Part shown: positions 1 to 8,729 of the stretch, one piece after another
How the letters are laid out: the number at the start of each line of letters is the position of its first letter
How positions within the stretch are numbered: the stretch's first letter is position 1
Notes under the pieces: model-generated
What the model saw: only the letters and a program-made list of their open reading frames with translations
Databases searched by the model: none
What the model was told of the DNA's origin: nothing
Program-made: the position numbers and the translations under genes
Source: Caulobacter endophyticus
GTDB taxonomy: Bacteria; Pseudomonadota; Alphaproteobacteria; Caulobacterales; Caulobacteraceae
Reading direction: 5' to 3'
Length of the DNA stretch: 64,000 nucleotides
Assembly: GCF_003116815.1 (NCBI RefSeq)
Contig: NZ_QDKQ01000052.1
Coordinates: forward strand, 124,001-188,000

Positions 1-246
1 GGCATAGGCGACGTCGGGAGTCGGCGACAGGGTCGCCGTATAGGCTTGGCCGGGCGCCAGCGCGGCCTTGGGCAGGCTGACGACCGAGGTCGCCGCCGCC
101 AGCGGGGCCTTCGTACCCCAGGCGGCCAGCTCCGCCGGCAGGCCGGCCTCGACGCCCGGCGCGCAGGCCACGTCGGGTTGCACCTGGGCCAAGGCGGCGG
201 GCGCGGCCAGGGCGAGGCCGACGGCGAGGATCAGGGCAAGACGCAT
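1..246 (-). CDS. Secreted protein of unknown function, 5' part only
   Basis: The gene starts at an ATG (complement of 244-246) and continues off the left edge, so only the first 82 codons are seen. It begins with a clear signal peptide (MRLALILAVGLALAAPAALA, likely cleaved before QVQPDV), so the product is exported. The mature N-terminus has one cysteine and no recognisable motif. It starts 10 bases after the stop of the TonB-dependent receptor at 257-2284 on the same strand, and an AGGAG ribosome-binding site lies just before the ATG, so the two are probably co-transcribed. It may be a periplasmic or surface partner of that receptor; this is inferred from position only. Confidence 0.7.
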   Translation of the reverse strand, partial: MRLALILAVGLALAAPAALAQVQPDVACAPGVEAGLPAELAAWGTKAPLAAATSVVSLPKAALAPGQAYTATLSPTPDVAYA

Positions 247-256
247 GGGGAACTCC

Positions 257-2284
257 TCAGAACTTGACCCGCAGGTCGGCGCGGAAGCTGCGGCCTTCCT
301 CGGGGAAGCCGTCGACCAGTTGGTACGTCTGGTCCAGCAGGTTGCGGGCCCCGACGATGACGTCGATCTTCGGCGTCACCGTCACCTGGGCGGTCAGATT
401 GGCCAGCACGTAGCCGCCAGTGCGGTAGTAGCGGACGGGCGTCACCAGCGAGCTGGAGGTCACCGTCCAGCGCCTGGACGCCGCCTCGACGCTGGGCGTC
501 AGCGACAGGCGGTCGTTCAGCGTCCAGTCGGCATAGACGAACAGCTTGTGGTCGGGCGTGCCGGTCGGGCGGAAGGCGGCGTTGGTCGGGTCGGTCAGCT
601 TGCGGTGCAGATAGGTATAGTTGCCGCCCAGGGTCAGGCGGTCGCCGGCCTTGAACCTCGCCGCGCCTTCCAGGCCGTAATACTCGCCGTCGCCGGCGTT
701 CCTGGTCTGGTTGACCGTGCCATAGGGCGGGCCCAGCGCGACCGGGATCAGGATCAGGGCGTCGCGCACGTCGCTGTAGAACACCGCCCCCTCGATCTTC
801 AGCAGCGGCGTGAAGTCGACCGAACCACCCAGCTCGTAGTTGATCGCCCGCTCGGCCTTGACGTCCGGGTTGGGAACGGCCTGGCCCATGCGGGCGCTGT
901 AGCGCTCGAACAGGGTCGGAAAGCGGGCGCGCGACGAGACGCTGCCGTGCAGTTGCACGTCGGGCAGCGGCCGCCAGGCCAGCGCCGCCTGGCCGTTCCA
1001 GGCCACGTCGTCGGTCAGCGGATAGAAGACGAAGGCGTTCGAGTTGTAGTCCTGGGCCTGGTTCAGGTCGCGCCGATCGCGCGACACGCCGATCACCAGA
1101 TCCACCTTGTCGCCAAAGCGCTGGGTGTCCTCCAGGGCGACCGAGGTGGTGTCCTCGATCACCGTCTGGCGCGGCTCGGTCACGGCAGGGGCGAAGCTCT
1201 GCTGCCACTCCACATGCTTGTCGCGGCGATAGAAGGCGGCGGCCTTCAGGGTGTTGGACGCGGTGACGTCGACGTCCAGCTCCAGGTTCCCGCCATAGGC
1301 CACGTCGTCATAATAGGAGCGGAAGGCCCGCCCCAGGGTCTGGCTGTTCTGGCGAGCGTTGTCGAACGAGTAGAGCGCGTTCTCGAAGGTGTTGCGATAG
1401 ATGCGCGCCTTGAGCACCGCGTTGTCGGCGATCTTCGTCCGGGTCAGCAGGGCCAGGCTGTCGATGTTCCAGTAGGGCCAGGACCAGTAGCGCGTGCTGG
1501 CCGTGTCGGTGACGTGATAGGGCGCGTTCTTCTCGCCCTCCTGGCGGGTGTAGGTGATCGAGTATTCGTCGGTGGCGTTGGGCGTGAAGCCGGCCTTCAG
1601 GTTGACGCGCCAGTCCTCGCTTTCCGAGTGATCGCGGGCGCCGCCGTTCTCCAGCGCTGTGGCCTTGTAGTCGTCAGGCAGCTTCCAGTGGGTGCGCTCG
1701 CTGCGCGCGCCGCTGGCCTGGACGTAGAAGCGGTCGGTCTTGCCGCCGATGCGGCCCGACACGGTGTTGCTGTTCAGCGAGCCGTCGCCGTCGAAGCCCG
1801 CACCCAGGCGGATCTCGCCCTCGAACGGCCGCGACGGCTTGCGGGTGACGAGATTGATCGCTCCGCCCAGTCCGCCCGGACCATCCAGCACCGAGACGTA
1901 GCCCTTGGAAACCTGCACCTCCGAGAGGTCGGCGGTGAGGAAGCGCGCGAAGTCGATGCGGTTGTCGGCCGGCAGGAACACCCGCACGCCGTCGATCGAC
2001 AGGGTGGTCTGGAAGCGGTCGAAGCCACGGATGAACACCAGGCGCTCGTTGCGCGAGCCGCCGCTGTTGCCCGCCGCCGCGCCGGGGATCAGGTCCAGCG
2101 CCTGGTCGACGCTGGCCTTGTCGAACTTGCGTAGCATTTCACCCGACACCGTGCTGCCGCCCACCGTCTCGCCGGCGGCGTTGCGCGCAGTCACCTGCAC
2201 CTCGCCCAGCGCAAAGACGTCGCCCTGGGCGTGGGCGGCGCCGGCCAGAAGCGAGCCGGCGAGCAGTACGGTCCGAAACAGCAT
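257..2284 (-). CDS. TonB-dependent outer-membrane receptor
   Basis: A 675-residue TonB-dependent receptor that imports a substrate across the outer membrane using TonB energy. Residues 1-19 form a signal peptide ending AHA. A TonB-box-like segment (GEVQVTA) follows, then a plug domain at about residues 40-160 with the usual RGF and GP-GxxGGAINLVT segments. The rest is a beta barrel ending in RVKF with the terminal phenylalanine typical of outer-membrane barrels. An AAGGG ribosome-binding site precedes the ATG, and a near-perfect 25-bp palindrome lies just upstream at 2295-2319. The substrate cannot be read from the sequence; siderophore, metal or cofactor are all possible. The family call is firm. 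Confidence 0.93.
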   Translation of the reverse strand: MLFRTVLLAGSLLAGAAHAQGDVFALGEVQVTARNAAGETVGGSTVSGEMLRKFDKASVDQALDLIPGAAAGNSGGSRNERLVFIRGFDRFQTTLSIDGVRVFLPADNRIDFARFLTADLSEVQVSKGYVSVLDGPGGLGGAINLVTRKPSRPFEGEIRLGAGFDGDGSLNSNTVSGRIGGKTDRFYVQASGARSERTHWKLPDDYKATALENGGARDHSESEDWRVNLKAGFTPNATDEYSITYTRQEGEKNAPYHVTDTASTRYWSWPYWNIDSLALLTRTKIADNAVLKARIYRNTFENALYSFDNARQNSQTLGRAFRSYYDDVAYGGNLELDVDVTASNTLKAAAFYRRDKHVEWQQSFAPAVTEPRQTVIEDTTSVALEDTQRFGDKVDLVIGVSRDRRDLNQAQDYNSNAFVFYPLTDDVAWNGQAALAWRPLPDVQLHGSVSSRARFPTLFERYSARMGQAVPNPDVKAERAINYELGGSVDFTPLLKIEGAVFYSDVRDALILIPVALGPPYGTVNQTRNAGDGEYYGLEGAARFKAGDRLTLGGNYTYLHRKLTDPTNAAFRPTGTPDHKLFVYADWTLNDRLSLTPSVEAASRRWTVTSSSLVTPVRYYRTGGYVLANLTAQVTVTPKIDVIVGARNLLDQTYQLVDGFPEEGRSFRADLRVKF

Positions 2285-2294
2285 GAAATCCCTT

Positions 2295-2319
2295 CGTTAT
2301 GCAGTTTGACTACATAACG
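2295..2319 (-). promoter_or_regulatory. Palindromic operator candidate of the TonB receptor
   Basis: A 25-bp inverted repeat centred on 2307. The outer arms CGTTATG (2295-2301) and CATAACG (2313-2319) are perfect and 10 of 12 possible pairs match. It ends 11 bases upstream of the receptor start codon, where a repressor would block transcription. It is longer than the alphaproteobacterial Zur box as I know it and does not match a regulator I recognise. Confidence 0.55.
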
Positions 2320-2404
2320 AGTCGCAGGCCTCCGCGCCTTGCAGATTTTCTCCGCCGACCGTCGTGTCCGAAATGCTAGAGATCGCAGCGCCACGGAGGC
2401 CCGC

Positions 2405-3031
2405 ATGCTCAGAATTCTCGGTCGCACGTCGTCGCTGAACGTCCGCAAGGTGCTCTGGACCTGCGGCGAACTCGATCTCGCCCATGAGCGCGAGGACTGG
2501 GGCATGGGTTACGCCTCGACCAGCAACCCGGCCTTCCTGGCGCTGAACCCCAACGCTCTGGTGCCGGTGATCATCGACGAGCACGGGCCGCTCTGGGAGT
2601 CGAACACCATCTGCCGCTATCTGGCCTCACGTCATGTCGGCGGCGAGGGCCTGCTGCCCACGGAGCCGCGCGCCCGGGCGAGCGTCGAACAGTGGATGGA
2701 CTGGCAGGCCACCGAGCTGAACACCGCCTGGCGCTACGCCTTCGCCGGCCTGGTGCGGTGCGTGCCCGGCTTCGACGACCCGGCGCAGATCGCCGCCAGC
2801 GTCCGCTCGTGGAACACGGCCATGACCCTGCTCGACCGCCGCCTCGACCACACCGGCGCCTTCGCGGCCGGCGAGACCTTCACCCTGGCCGACGTGGTGC
2901 TGGGCGTCTCCGTCCACCGCTGGGCCGCCTCCCCCATCGACCGCGCCGCCCTGCCGGCCGTCGAGGCCTATTACGCCCGCCTGAAGACCCGGGAGACGTT
3001 CGCGCCGTGGGCTCTCGACTCGGTTCCCTGA
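2405..3031 (+). CDS. Glutathione S-transferase family protein
   Basis: A 208-residue glutathione transferase. The N-terminal thioredoxin-like domain (residues 1-80) contains the SSLNVRKV segment where the catalytic Ser usually sits, the NPNALVPVI cis-proline loop and the ESNTICRYL glutathione-binding segment. The C-terminal helical domain (about 90-200) holds the FTLADVVLG motif. The start at 2405 is chosen because GGAGG lies 7 bases upstream and the thioredoxin fold begins right there; an upstream in-frame ATG at 2339 would add 22 residues with no family match. It is divergent from the TonB receptor. The substrate is unknown. Confidence 0.9.
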   Translation: MLRILGRTSSLNVRKVLWTCGELDLAHEREDWGMGYASTSNPAFLALNPNALVPVIIDEHGPLWESNTICRYLASRHVGGEGLLPTEPRARASVEQWMDWQATELNTAWRYAFAGLVRCVPGFDDPAQIAASVRSWNTAMTLLDRRLDHTGAFAAGETFTLADVVLGVSVHRWAASPIDRAALPAVEAYYARLKTRETFAPWALDSVP

Positions 3032-3229
3032 GGCCCGCGCCGCCCCTAGCCCAACAGCCTGCCCGTTTCCTGCGCAGCGCGACCGTCCGAACGCCGCCGA
3101 ACGGCGATCCGCGATCCCATCCGCTCGTCACGCCAACAAAGTGGGCGGCGGGGGCGCGAGGCGCCCTGCTTAGCTCGGTTCCGCACGCCCCCGGTCGCGG
3201 GTGGCGGCCAAGGGGATAGGGCCGAGCAC

Positions 3230-4822
3230 ATGCCAGACGGAGTCCGCGCACCGACCAGAAGACAGCTCCTGACCGCGATCGCCCAGGTGGGCGGGACGGC
3301 GGCGCTGTACCAGGCCATGACCACCCTCGGCCACGCGGCCGAGACCCAGTTCCACGGTCCGCCGAACCTTGCGGGCGCAAGGCCCGGCGCATCGGTGCTG
3401 GTGCTGGGGGCGGGCCTCGCCGGCCTGCTGGCCGCCTATGAGCTGACCCGCGCCGGCTACAAGGTGCGGATCCTCGAATACCAGGGCCGCGCGGGCGGCC
3501 GGAACTGGAGCCTGAGAGGCGGCGACACCTATACCGAGCTGGGCGGCGCAACGCAGAAGGTCGGCTTCGCCGCCGGCAACTACTTCAACCCCGGCCCGTG
3601 GCGCATCCCGCACCATCACCGCACCTTGCTGCACTACTGCAAGCAGTTCGGCGTGGCGCTGGAGCCGTTCATCCAGTTCAACCACAACACCTGGGTCCAT
3701 TCCTCCACCGCGTTCGGCGGCAAGCCGGTGCGCTTCAAGGCCGCCGCGGCCGACTTCGAGGGCAATGTCGCCGAGCTGCTGGCCAAGTCGATCAACACCA
3801 GGGCGCTGGACGACGCCGTCACGCTGGAAGATCGGGAAAAGCTGCTGGAGGCCCTGAAGGGCTGGGGCATGCTCGACGGCGACTACCGCTACGCCAAGGG
3901 CCTGCGCAGTTCGGCCCACCGCGGCTATGAGAGGCCGCCCGGCGGCGGCATCGACGGCGCGCCGATCCCGTCCGACCTCTACGCCCTGCACGACGTGCTG
4001 GACCCCCAGGTCTGGACCTCTATGGCCTTCTTCATGGGCCACGAGATGCAGACCACCATGTTCCAGCCTGTCGGCGGCATGGACATGATCGGCAAGGCCT
4101 TCGCCAAGCAGGTCGAGGGCCTGACCACCTTCAACGCCAAGGTCACCAGGATCGCCCAGGACGACAAGGGCGTGGCCGTCACCTTCAGCGACACCGCCAC
4201 CAGCAAAGTCGAGACCGCCGAGGCAGACTGGTGCGTCTGCACCATACCACTGTCCATCCTTGGGCAGATCGACAGCGAGATCAGCGACGGCCTGGCCGCC
4301 GCCATCAAGGCCGTGCCCTATTCGGGACAGGTGAAGATCGGCCTGGAGATGAAGCGGCGGTTCTGGGAGGAGGAAGACTCCATCTACGGCGGCCACAGCT
4401 TCACCGACCAGGAGATCGCCCTGATCTCCTATCCCAACAACAACCTGTTCGGGAACGGACCGGCCGTGCTGCTGGGGGCCTTCGCCCGCGAGATGGGAGC
4501 CTATCGCCTGGCCGGCATGACGCCGCAGCAGCGCATCGAGGTCGCCCTGCAACAGGGCTCGGTGCTTCACCCGCAGAGCTATCGCAAGGAGTTCGCCAGC
4601 GGCGCTTCTGTGGCCTGGAGCCGCGTGCCCTGGGCGCTGGGCTGCTGCGCCCGCTGGACCGAGGAGACCCGCAAGGAGCACTACCAGACCCTGCTGGCCA
4701 TGGACCGGCGGATCGTGCTGGCCGGCGAGCACGCCTCCTATGTCGGCTGCTGGATGGAGGGCGCCCTGCTCTCGTCGCTGGACGCCATCACCCGCCTGCA
4801 CAAGCGCGCCCTGGAGGCCTGA
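3230..4822 (+). CDS. Flavin amine oxidase (monoamine/L-amino-acid oxidase family)
   Basis: A 530-residue FAD-dependent amine oxidase. The Rossmann motif GAGLAG is at residues 60-65, followed by the LEYQGRAGGR segment that binds the FAD ribose. The C-terminal region AGEHASYVGCWMEGALLSSLDA closes the FAD site. The N-terminus carries a Tat-like TRRQLL followed by a weakly hydrophobic stretch, so export of the folded flavoprotein is plausible. A c-type cytochrome gene follows 2 bases after the stop, which suggests that electrons go to cytochrome c rather than oxygen, as known for the nicotine-degrading flavoenzyme NicA2 and its cytochrome CycN. The substrate is unknown. Confidence 0.88.
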   Translation: MPDGVRAPTRRQLLTAIAQVGGTAALYQAMTTLGHAAETQFHGPPNLAGARPGASVLVLGAGLAGLLAAYELTRAGYKVRILEYQGRAGGRNWSLRGGDTYTELGGATQKVGFAAGNYFNPGPWRIPHHHRTLLHYCKQFGVALEPFIQFNHNTWVHSSTAFGGKPVRFKAAAADFEGNVAELLAKSINTRALDDAVTLEDREKLLEALKGWGMLDGDYRYAKGLRSSAHRGYERPPGGGIDGAPIPSDLYALHDVLDPQVWTSMAFFMGHEMQTTMFQPVGGMDMIGKAFAKQVEGLTTFNAKVTRIAQDDKGVAVTFSDTATSKVETAEADWCVCTIPLSILGQIDSEISDGLAAAIKAVPYSGQVKIGLEMKRRFWEEEDSIYGGHSFTDQEIALISYPNNNLFGNGPAVLLGAFAREMGAYRLAGMTPQQRIEVALQQGSVLHPQSYRKEFASGASVAWSRVPWALGCCARWTEETRKEHYQTLLAMDRRIVLAGEHASYVGCWMEGALLSSLDAITRLHKRALEA

Positions 4823-4824
4823 GC

Positions 4825-5259
4825 ATGACCCGTCCCGTTCTCGTCGCGGCGTCGGCGCTCATCGCCGCCCTCGCCTGCGCCATTCCCGCCGTCGCCCAGG
4901 CTCCCGCCGGCGGCGACACCGGCGGCGGCGTGGTCCGCGTCGCCAAGCCCATCACCGGCCAGCAGGTCTACGAGGCTGTCTGCCAGGCCTGCCACATGGC
5001 CGACGCCAAGGGCGGAACCGGCGCTGGAACCATTCCCGCCCTGGCCGGCAATCCCAAGCTGGCCGCCGCCCCTTACGTTTCTATGGTGGTGGTGCGCGGC
5101 CAGGGCGGAATGCCGCCTTTCGCCGGCACGCTGGACGACGACCAGATCGCGCAGGTGGTCACCTATGTCCGCACACACTTCGGCAACGCCTACGCCAAGC
5201 CGGTGACGGCCGCCGACGTGGCGAAGGTTCCCCATCCCGACAGGTCCGGCGGACACTAA
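4825..5259 (+). CDS. Periplasmic c-type cytochrome
   Basis: A 144-residue class I cytochrome c. A signal peptide (about residues 1-25, ending PAVAQ) leads to the haem-binding motif CQACH at residues 53-57. Met96 in GGMPPFAG is the likely distal ligand, and DDDQIAQVVTYVRTHFG forms the usual C-terminal helix. It starts 2 bases after the amine oxidase stop, so the pair is translationally linked. The natural reading is that it accepts electrons from that flavoenzyme in the periplasm and passes them to the respiratory chain; this partnership is inferred from gene order. Confidence 0.9.
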   Translation: MTRPVLVAASALIAALACAIPAVAQAPAGGDTGGGVVRVAKPITGQQVYEAVCQACHMADAKGGTGAGTIPALAGNPKLAAAPYVSMVVVRGQGGMPPFAGTLDDDQIAQVVTYVRTHFGNAYAKPVTAADVAKVPHPDRSGGH

Positions 5260-5298
5260 GGGCAGGCGTGGGGCGTCGAGGCGTGCTAAAGCGCGCCG

Positions 5299-5475
5299 AT
5301 GAGCAACGAGACCAACGACGCCCCGCCGAACGAAACCCCGATGCAGCGCGCCCTGCGCCTGAAGAAGGCCGCCCAGGGTCGCCACGGCCATGGCCCCAAG
5401 GCCTCCAGCGGCAAGGTCGACAAGGCCGACGCCACCGCGCCGACCGGCAAGTCCAAGCCCTGGATGACCCGCTAG
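5299..5475 (+). CDS. Small basic hypothetical protein ending KPWMTR
   Basis: A 58-residue reading frame starting at ATG 5299 and ending TAG at 5473-5475. It is rich in Lys, Ala, Gly and His with a short helix (MQRALRLKKAAQ) and ends GKSKPWMTR. I recall small alphaproteobacterial proteins with the same layout and KPWM-type tail, but no function is known to me. It lies in the 244-base gap between the cytochrome and the ATPase genes, has GC-rich third positions like real genes here, and is probably translated. A ribosome-binding site is not obvious. Confidence 0.55.
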   Translation: MSNETNDAPPNETPMQRALRLKKAAQGRHGHGPKASSGKVDKADATAPTGKSKPWMTR

Positions 5476-5503
5476 GTTAAGACACCGGCCGGGAGGACAG
5501 CTC

Positions 5504-6037
5504 ATGGCCGACAACTTCGTCCTGATCACCGGCTGTTCAGGCGGCGGCAAGTCCAGCCTGCTGACCGAGTTGGCCGCACGCGGCTACGCGGCCGTCGAGG
5601 AGCCGGGCCGCCGTATCGTCCGGCAGGCGCGAGGGCCGGACGACCCTGTCCTGCCCTGGAACGACCCTGCCGCCTTCGCCCGCCGCGCCGTCGAGATGGC
5701 CCTGGCCGATCGCGAGGCCGCGCGCGGGCTCCACGGCTGGGTGTTCTTCGATCGCGGTGTCGTGGACGCCGCCAGCGCGCTGGAGGCGGCGACCGGCGAG
5801 CCCAGCTTGCGGGCGCTCGACCGCGCCCACCGCTATCATCGCCGCGTCTTTCTCGCGCCGCCCTGGCCGCAACTCCACACCACCGACGCCGAGCGCCGTC
5901 ACGGCTTCGACGCGGCGCTGGAAGAGCACCAGCGCCTTGAGGCCGCCCTGCCCGCTCTCGACTACGAGGTCATCGTCCTGCCAAGGACGTCGGTCGCGGG
6001 CCGCGCCGACTTCGTCCTCGCCATCCTGGAAGCCTGA
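5504..6037 (+). CDS. P-loop ATPase (AAA family, predicted)
   Basis: A 177-residue P-loop protein. Walker A is GCSGGGKSS at residues 10-18, followed by a helix and an EEPGRRIVRQ segment. A hydrophobic strand ending in Asp (WVFFDRGVVDA) resembles the Walker B or lid region of small kinase-like AAA proteins. The length fits that family of stand-alone predicted ATPases. GGAGG lies 8 bases before the ATG. It is followed 3 bases later by an acetyltransferase gene, so the two form a small operon. The substrate is unknown; a nucleotide or small-molecule kinase activity is possible. Confidence 0.75.
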   Translation: MADNFVLITGCSGGGKSSLLTELAARGYAAVEEPGRRIVRQARGPDDPVLPWNDPAAFARRAVEMALADREAARGLHGWVFFDRGVVDAASALEAATGEPSLRALDRAHRYHRRVFLAPPWPQLHTTDAERRHGFDAALEEHQRLEAALPALDYEVIVLPRTSVAGRADFVLAILEA

Positions 6038-6040
6038 GCC

Positions 6041-6535
6041 ATGCTGATCCGCCCCGAATGCCCCGAAGACGTCGCCGCCATCGGCGAGGTCACCGCGGCC
6101 GCCTTCCTCGGACGCCCCTACAGCAGCCAGACCGAAGCCCTGATCGTCGCCGCCCTGCGCGCGGCCGGCGCCCTGTCCCTGTCGCTGGTGGCCGAGGTCG
6201 ACGGCCAGATCGCCGGCCACATCGCCTTCTCGCCGGTCGATATAGAGGTCTCGTCGGGCGGCTGGTACGGCCTTGGCCCGGTGTCGGTCAGCCCCGACCG
6301 GCAAGGCACGGGCCTTGGCCTGGCCCTGATCCGCGAAGGCTTGAAACAGCTGGAAGCGCGCGGCGCCGCCGGCTGCGTGCTGCTGGGCTCGCCCAAGTAC
6401 TACGAACGCTTCGGCTTCGTGGCCGACGAGGCCCTGACCTATGGCGGCGAATCCTCGCCCTACCTGCAGCGCCTGGTCTTCAAGGGGCGTCCGCCGCGCG
6501 GCGCGGTCACCTACCACACGGCCTTCGGGGCATAG
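6041..6535 (+). CDS. GNAT family N-acetyltransferase
   Basis: A 164-residue acetyl-CoA-dependent acetyltransferase of the YhbS-like group. It shows the N-terminal MLIRPECPEDVAAI strand-helix, a VGLGPVSV-like strand reading LGPVSVSPDRQGTGLGLAL, which is motif A with the acetyl-CoA pyrophosphate loop (RQGTGLG), and the C-terminal LGSPKYYERFGF segment typical of the group. It sits 3 bases after the ATPase stop on the same strand and ends 5 bases from the converging flhA stop. The acceptor substrate is not predictable. Confidence 0.88.
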   Translation: MLIRPECPEDVAAIGEVTAAAFLGRPYSSQTEALIVAALRAAGALSLSLVAEVDGQIAGHIAFSPVDIEVSSGGWYGLGPVSVSPDRQGTGLGLALIREGLKQLEARGAAGCVLLGSPKYYERFGFVADEALTYGGESSPYLQRLVFKGRPPRGAVTYHTAFGA

Positions 6536-6540
6536 TCGTC

Positions 6541-8658
6541 CTAGACCATCCCCACCGTCTTCAGGCGCGCCCGGGGGTGGATCTCGTTCTGGCTCATCAC
6601 CACGGTCTGGCCGCGGAAGCGTTCGATGATCGAGCGGACATAGGGGCGGATGCCCGGGCTGGTCAGCAGCACCGGCGACTCGCCCTGCAGGGCGGCGCGC
6701 TCGAAGGTGTCGCGGACGCCGCGGATGAAGTCCTGCAGGCGCGAGGGGGCGAGGGCCAGTTGCTTGTCCTCGCCCGGTCCGATCAGGGCTTCGGCGAAGG
6801 CCTGCTCCCAGTCGGCCGACAGGGTGATGATCGGCAGGGCGCCGTCGTCGCCGCGGTTGGCCCAGCACAGCTGGCGGGCCAGGCGCGCGCGGACCTGCTC
6901 GACCAGTTGGGTGACGGAAGCCGTGTGCGGCGCGGCCTCGCCGATGCCCTCGAGGATCTGCGGCAGGTCGCGGATCGAGACGCGCTCCTTGAGCAGGGCC
7001 TGCAGCACGCGCTGGATCGTGGCGGCGTTGACGACGCCGGGGATCAGGTCGTCGACGAGCTTCTTCTGGTTCTCCGGCAGCTCCTTCAGGAGCTTCTGCA
7101 CCTCGGCGTAGGAGAGCAGGTCGGCCATGTTCTCCTTGAGGATCTCGGTCAGGTGCGTGGTCAGCACCGTGGCCGGGTCGACGACCGTATAGCCACGGAA
7201 CGTCGCTTCTTCGCGCAGGTCGTCGGCGACCCAGGTGGCCGGCAGGCCGAAGGCGGGCTCGCGCACGTGCTCGCCGGGCAGCTCCACCTGGCCGCCGCGC
7301 GGGTCCATGGCCATCAGGTGACCCAGGCGCACTTCGCCCAGGCCGGCCTCCATCTCCTTGATGCGGATGGCGTAGCCCTGGTTGGCCAGGCGCATGTTGT
7401 CGAGGATGCGCACGGGCGGCATGACGAAGCCGAACTCGGTGGCCAGGGTCTTGCGCAGGGCGCGGATCTGGTCGGTCAGGCGACGGCCTTCCAGGTCGTT
7501 GATCAGGGTCAGCAGGCCGTAGCCCAGCTCGATCTTGACGTCGTCGATGGCCAGGGCCGCGCTGATAGGCTCTTCCTCGGGCTCGGACGGCGCTTCGGCG
7601 GCGGCGGCCGCCGCGGCTGCCGCGGCCTCCTTGGCGGGGGCCAGCTTGGCCGCCTGCGCCCGGCGATAGGCCAGGTAGCCCGCGCCGACGGCGAGGCCGG
7701 CGAACGGCAGCAGCGGCATGCCGGGGATCAGGGCGATGACGCCCGACGAGGCCGACACCATGCCCAGGGCGACCGGGTTCATGGCCAGCTGGGTGGTCAG
7801 GGCCTTGTCGGCGCTGCCCTCGACGCCGGCCTTGGACACCACCAGACCGGCGGCGATCGAGATGATCAGGGCCGGGATCTGGCTGACGAGGCCGTCGCCG
7901 ATGGTCATCAGGGTGTAGGTCGAGGCCGCCTCGGCCATCGGCACCTTGTGCTGCACGACGCCGATCAGGATGCCGCCGACGATGTTGATGCCGGTGATGA
8001 TCAGGCCGGCGACCGCGTCGCCCTTCACGAACTTGCTGGCGCCGTCCATGGCGCCGAAGAAGGTGCTTTCCTGCTCAAGCTCCTTGCGGCGGATCTTGGC
8101 GGTGTCCTGGTCGATCAGGCCCGTCGACAGGTCGGCGTCGATGGCCATCTGCTTGCCGGGCATGGCGTCCAGGGTGAAGCGCGCCGCGACTTCGGCGATG
8201 CGGCCCGAACCCTTGGTGACGACCATGAAGTTCACCACCACCAGGATGATGAAGATGATCACGCCGATGACGAAGTTGCCCTGCATCATCAGGTTGCCGA
8301 AGGCGGCGATGACCGCGCCGGCGCCGTGGCCGCCCTCGTGACCATTGCCCAGGATCAGGCGGGTCGAGGCGATGTTGAGGCCCAGGCGGTAGAGGGTCGC
8401 GACCAGCAGGACGGTCGGGAAGGAGGTGAACTCCAGCGGCTTCTTGATCAGCACCGCCGTCATCAGGATCAGCACCGAGCCGGTCAGCGACACGGCCAGC
8501 AGTATGTCCAGCAGGGCCGGCGGCACCGGCAGGATCAGCAGGACGATGATGCCCACGACGCCGACGGCCAGGCCCATCTCGCCGCGCAGGATCCCCTCCC
8601 ACAGCGACTTGGCGCTGGGGATCGAGGAGGCGGCCTTGGGGGCGGCGGCGTCAGCCAT
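6541..8658 (-). CDS. flhA: Flagellar type III export gate protein FlhA
   Basis: A 705-residue inner-membrane component of the flagellar export gate. The N-terminal half has about eight membrane segments, starting with LAVGVVGIIVLLILPVPPALL. Between them lies the FHIPEP family signature RFTLDAMPGKQMAIDADL. The cytoplasmic C-terminal domain begins after an Ala/Glu-rich linker (about residues 345-370) and docks chaperone-substrate complexes. In Caulobacter this gene was also called flbF and lies downstream of flbD, as here, 143 bases away. A CtrA-like motif lies in that gap. The length matches the family and no damage is seen. Confidence 0.97.
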   Translation of the reverse strand: MADAAAPKAASSIPSAKSLWEGILRGEMGLAVGVVGIIVLLILPVPPALLDILLAVSLTGSVLILMTAVLIKKPLEFTSFPTVLLVATLYRLGLNIASTRLILGNGHEGGHGAGAVIAAFGNLMMQGNFVIGVIIFIILVVVNFMVVTKGSGRIAEVAARFTLDAMPGKQMAIDADLSTGLIDQDTAKIRRKELEQESTFFGAMDGASKFVKGDAVAGLIITGINIVGGILIGVVQHKVPMAEAASTYTLMTIGDGLVSQIPALIISIAAGLVVSKAGVEGSADKALTTQLAMNPVALGMVSASSGVIALIPGMPLLPFAGLAVGAGYLAYRRAQAAKLAPAKEAAAAAAAAAAEAPSEPEEEPISAALAIDDVKIELGYGLLTLINDLEGRRLTDQIRALRKTLATEFGFVMPPVRILDNMRLANQGYAIRIKEMEAGLGEVRLGHLMAMDPRGGQVELPGEHVREPAFGLPATWVADDLREEATFRGYTVVDPATVLTTHLTEILKENMADLLSYAEVQKLLKELPENQKKLVDDLIPGVVNAATIQRVLQALLKERVSIRDLPQILEGIGEAAPHTASVTQLVEQVRARLARQLCWANRGDDGALPIITLSADWEQAFAEALIGPGEDKQLALAPSRLQDFIRGVRDTFERAALQGESPVLLTSPGIRPYVRSIIERFRGQTVVMSQNEIHPRARLKTVGMV

Positions 8659-8729
8659 GGAAAGCCTTGCTGCTGTGTCTAGGACGGGACCGTCTCGCTT
8701 GAAGCGATTTGGAGCGGCCCGCCATCTCC

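Noticed and set aside
68-2134. Long reading frame opposite the first TonB receptor
   Set aside because: It is antisense to a clear receptor, low in recognisable motifs and dominated by Arg/Ala/Gly/Val typical of GC-rich shadow frames.
3170-4801. Antisense frame opposite the amine oxidase
   Set aside because: The plus-strand frame has complete FAD motifs; this one has none and arises from GC-rich third positions.
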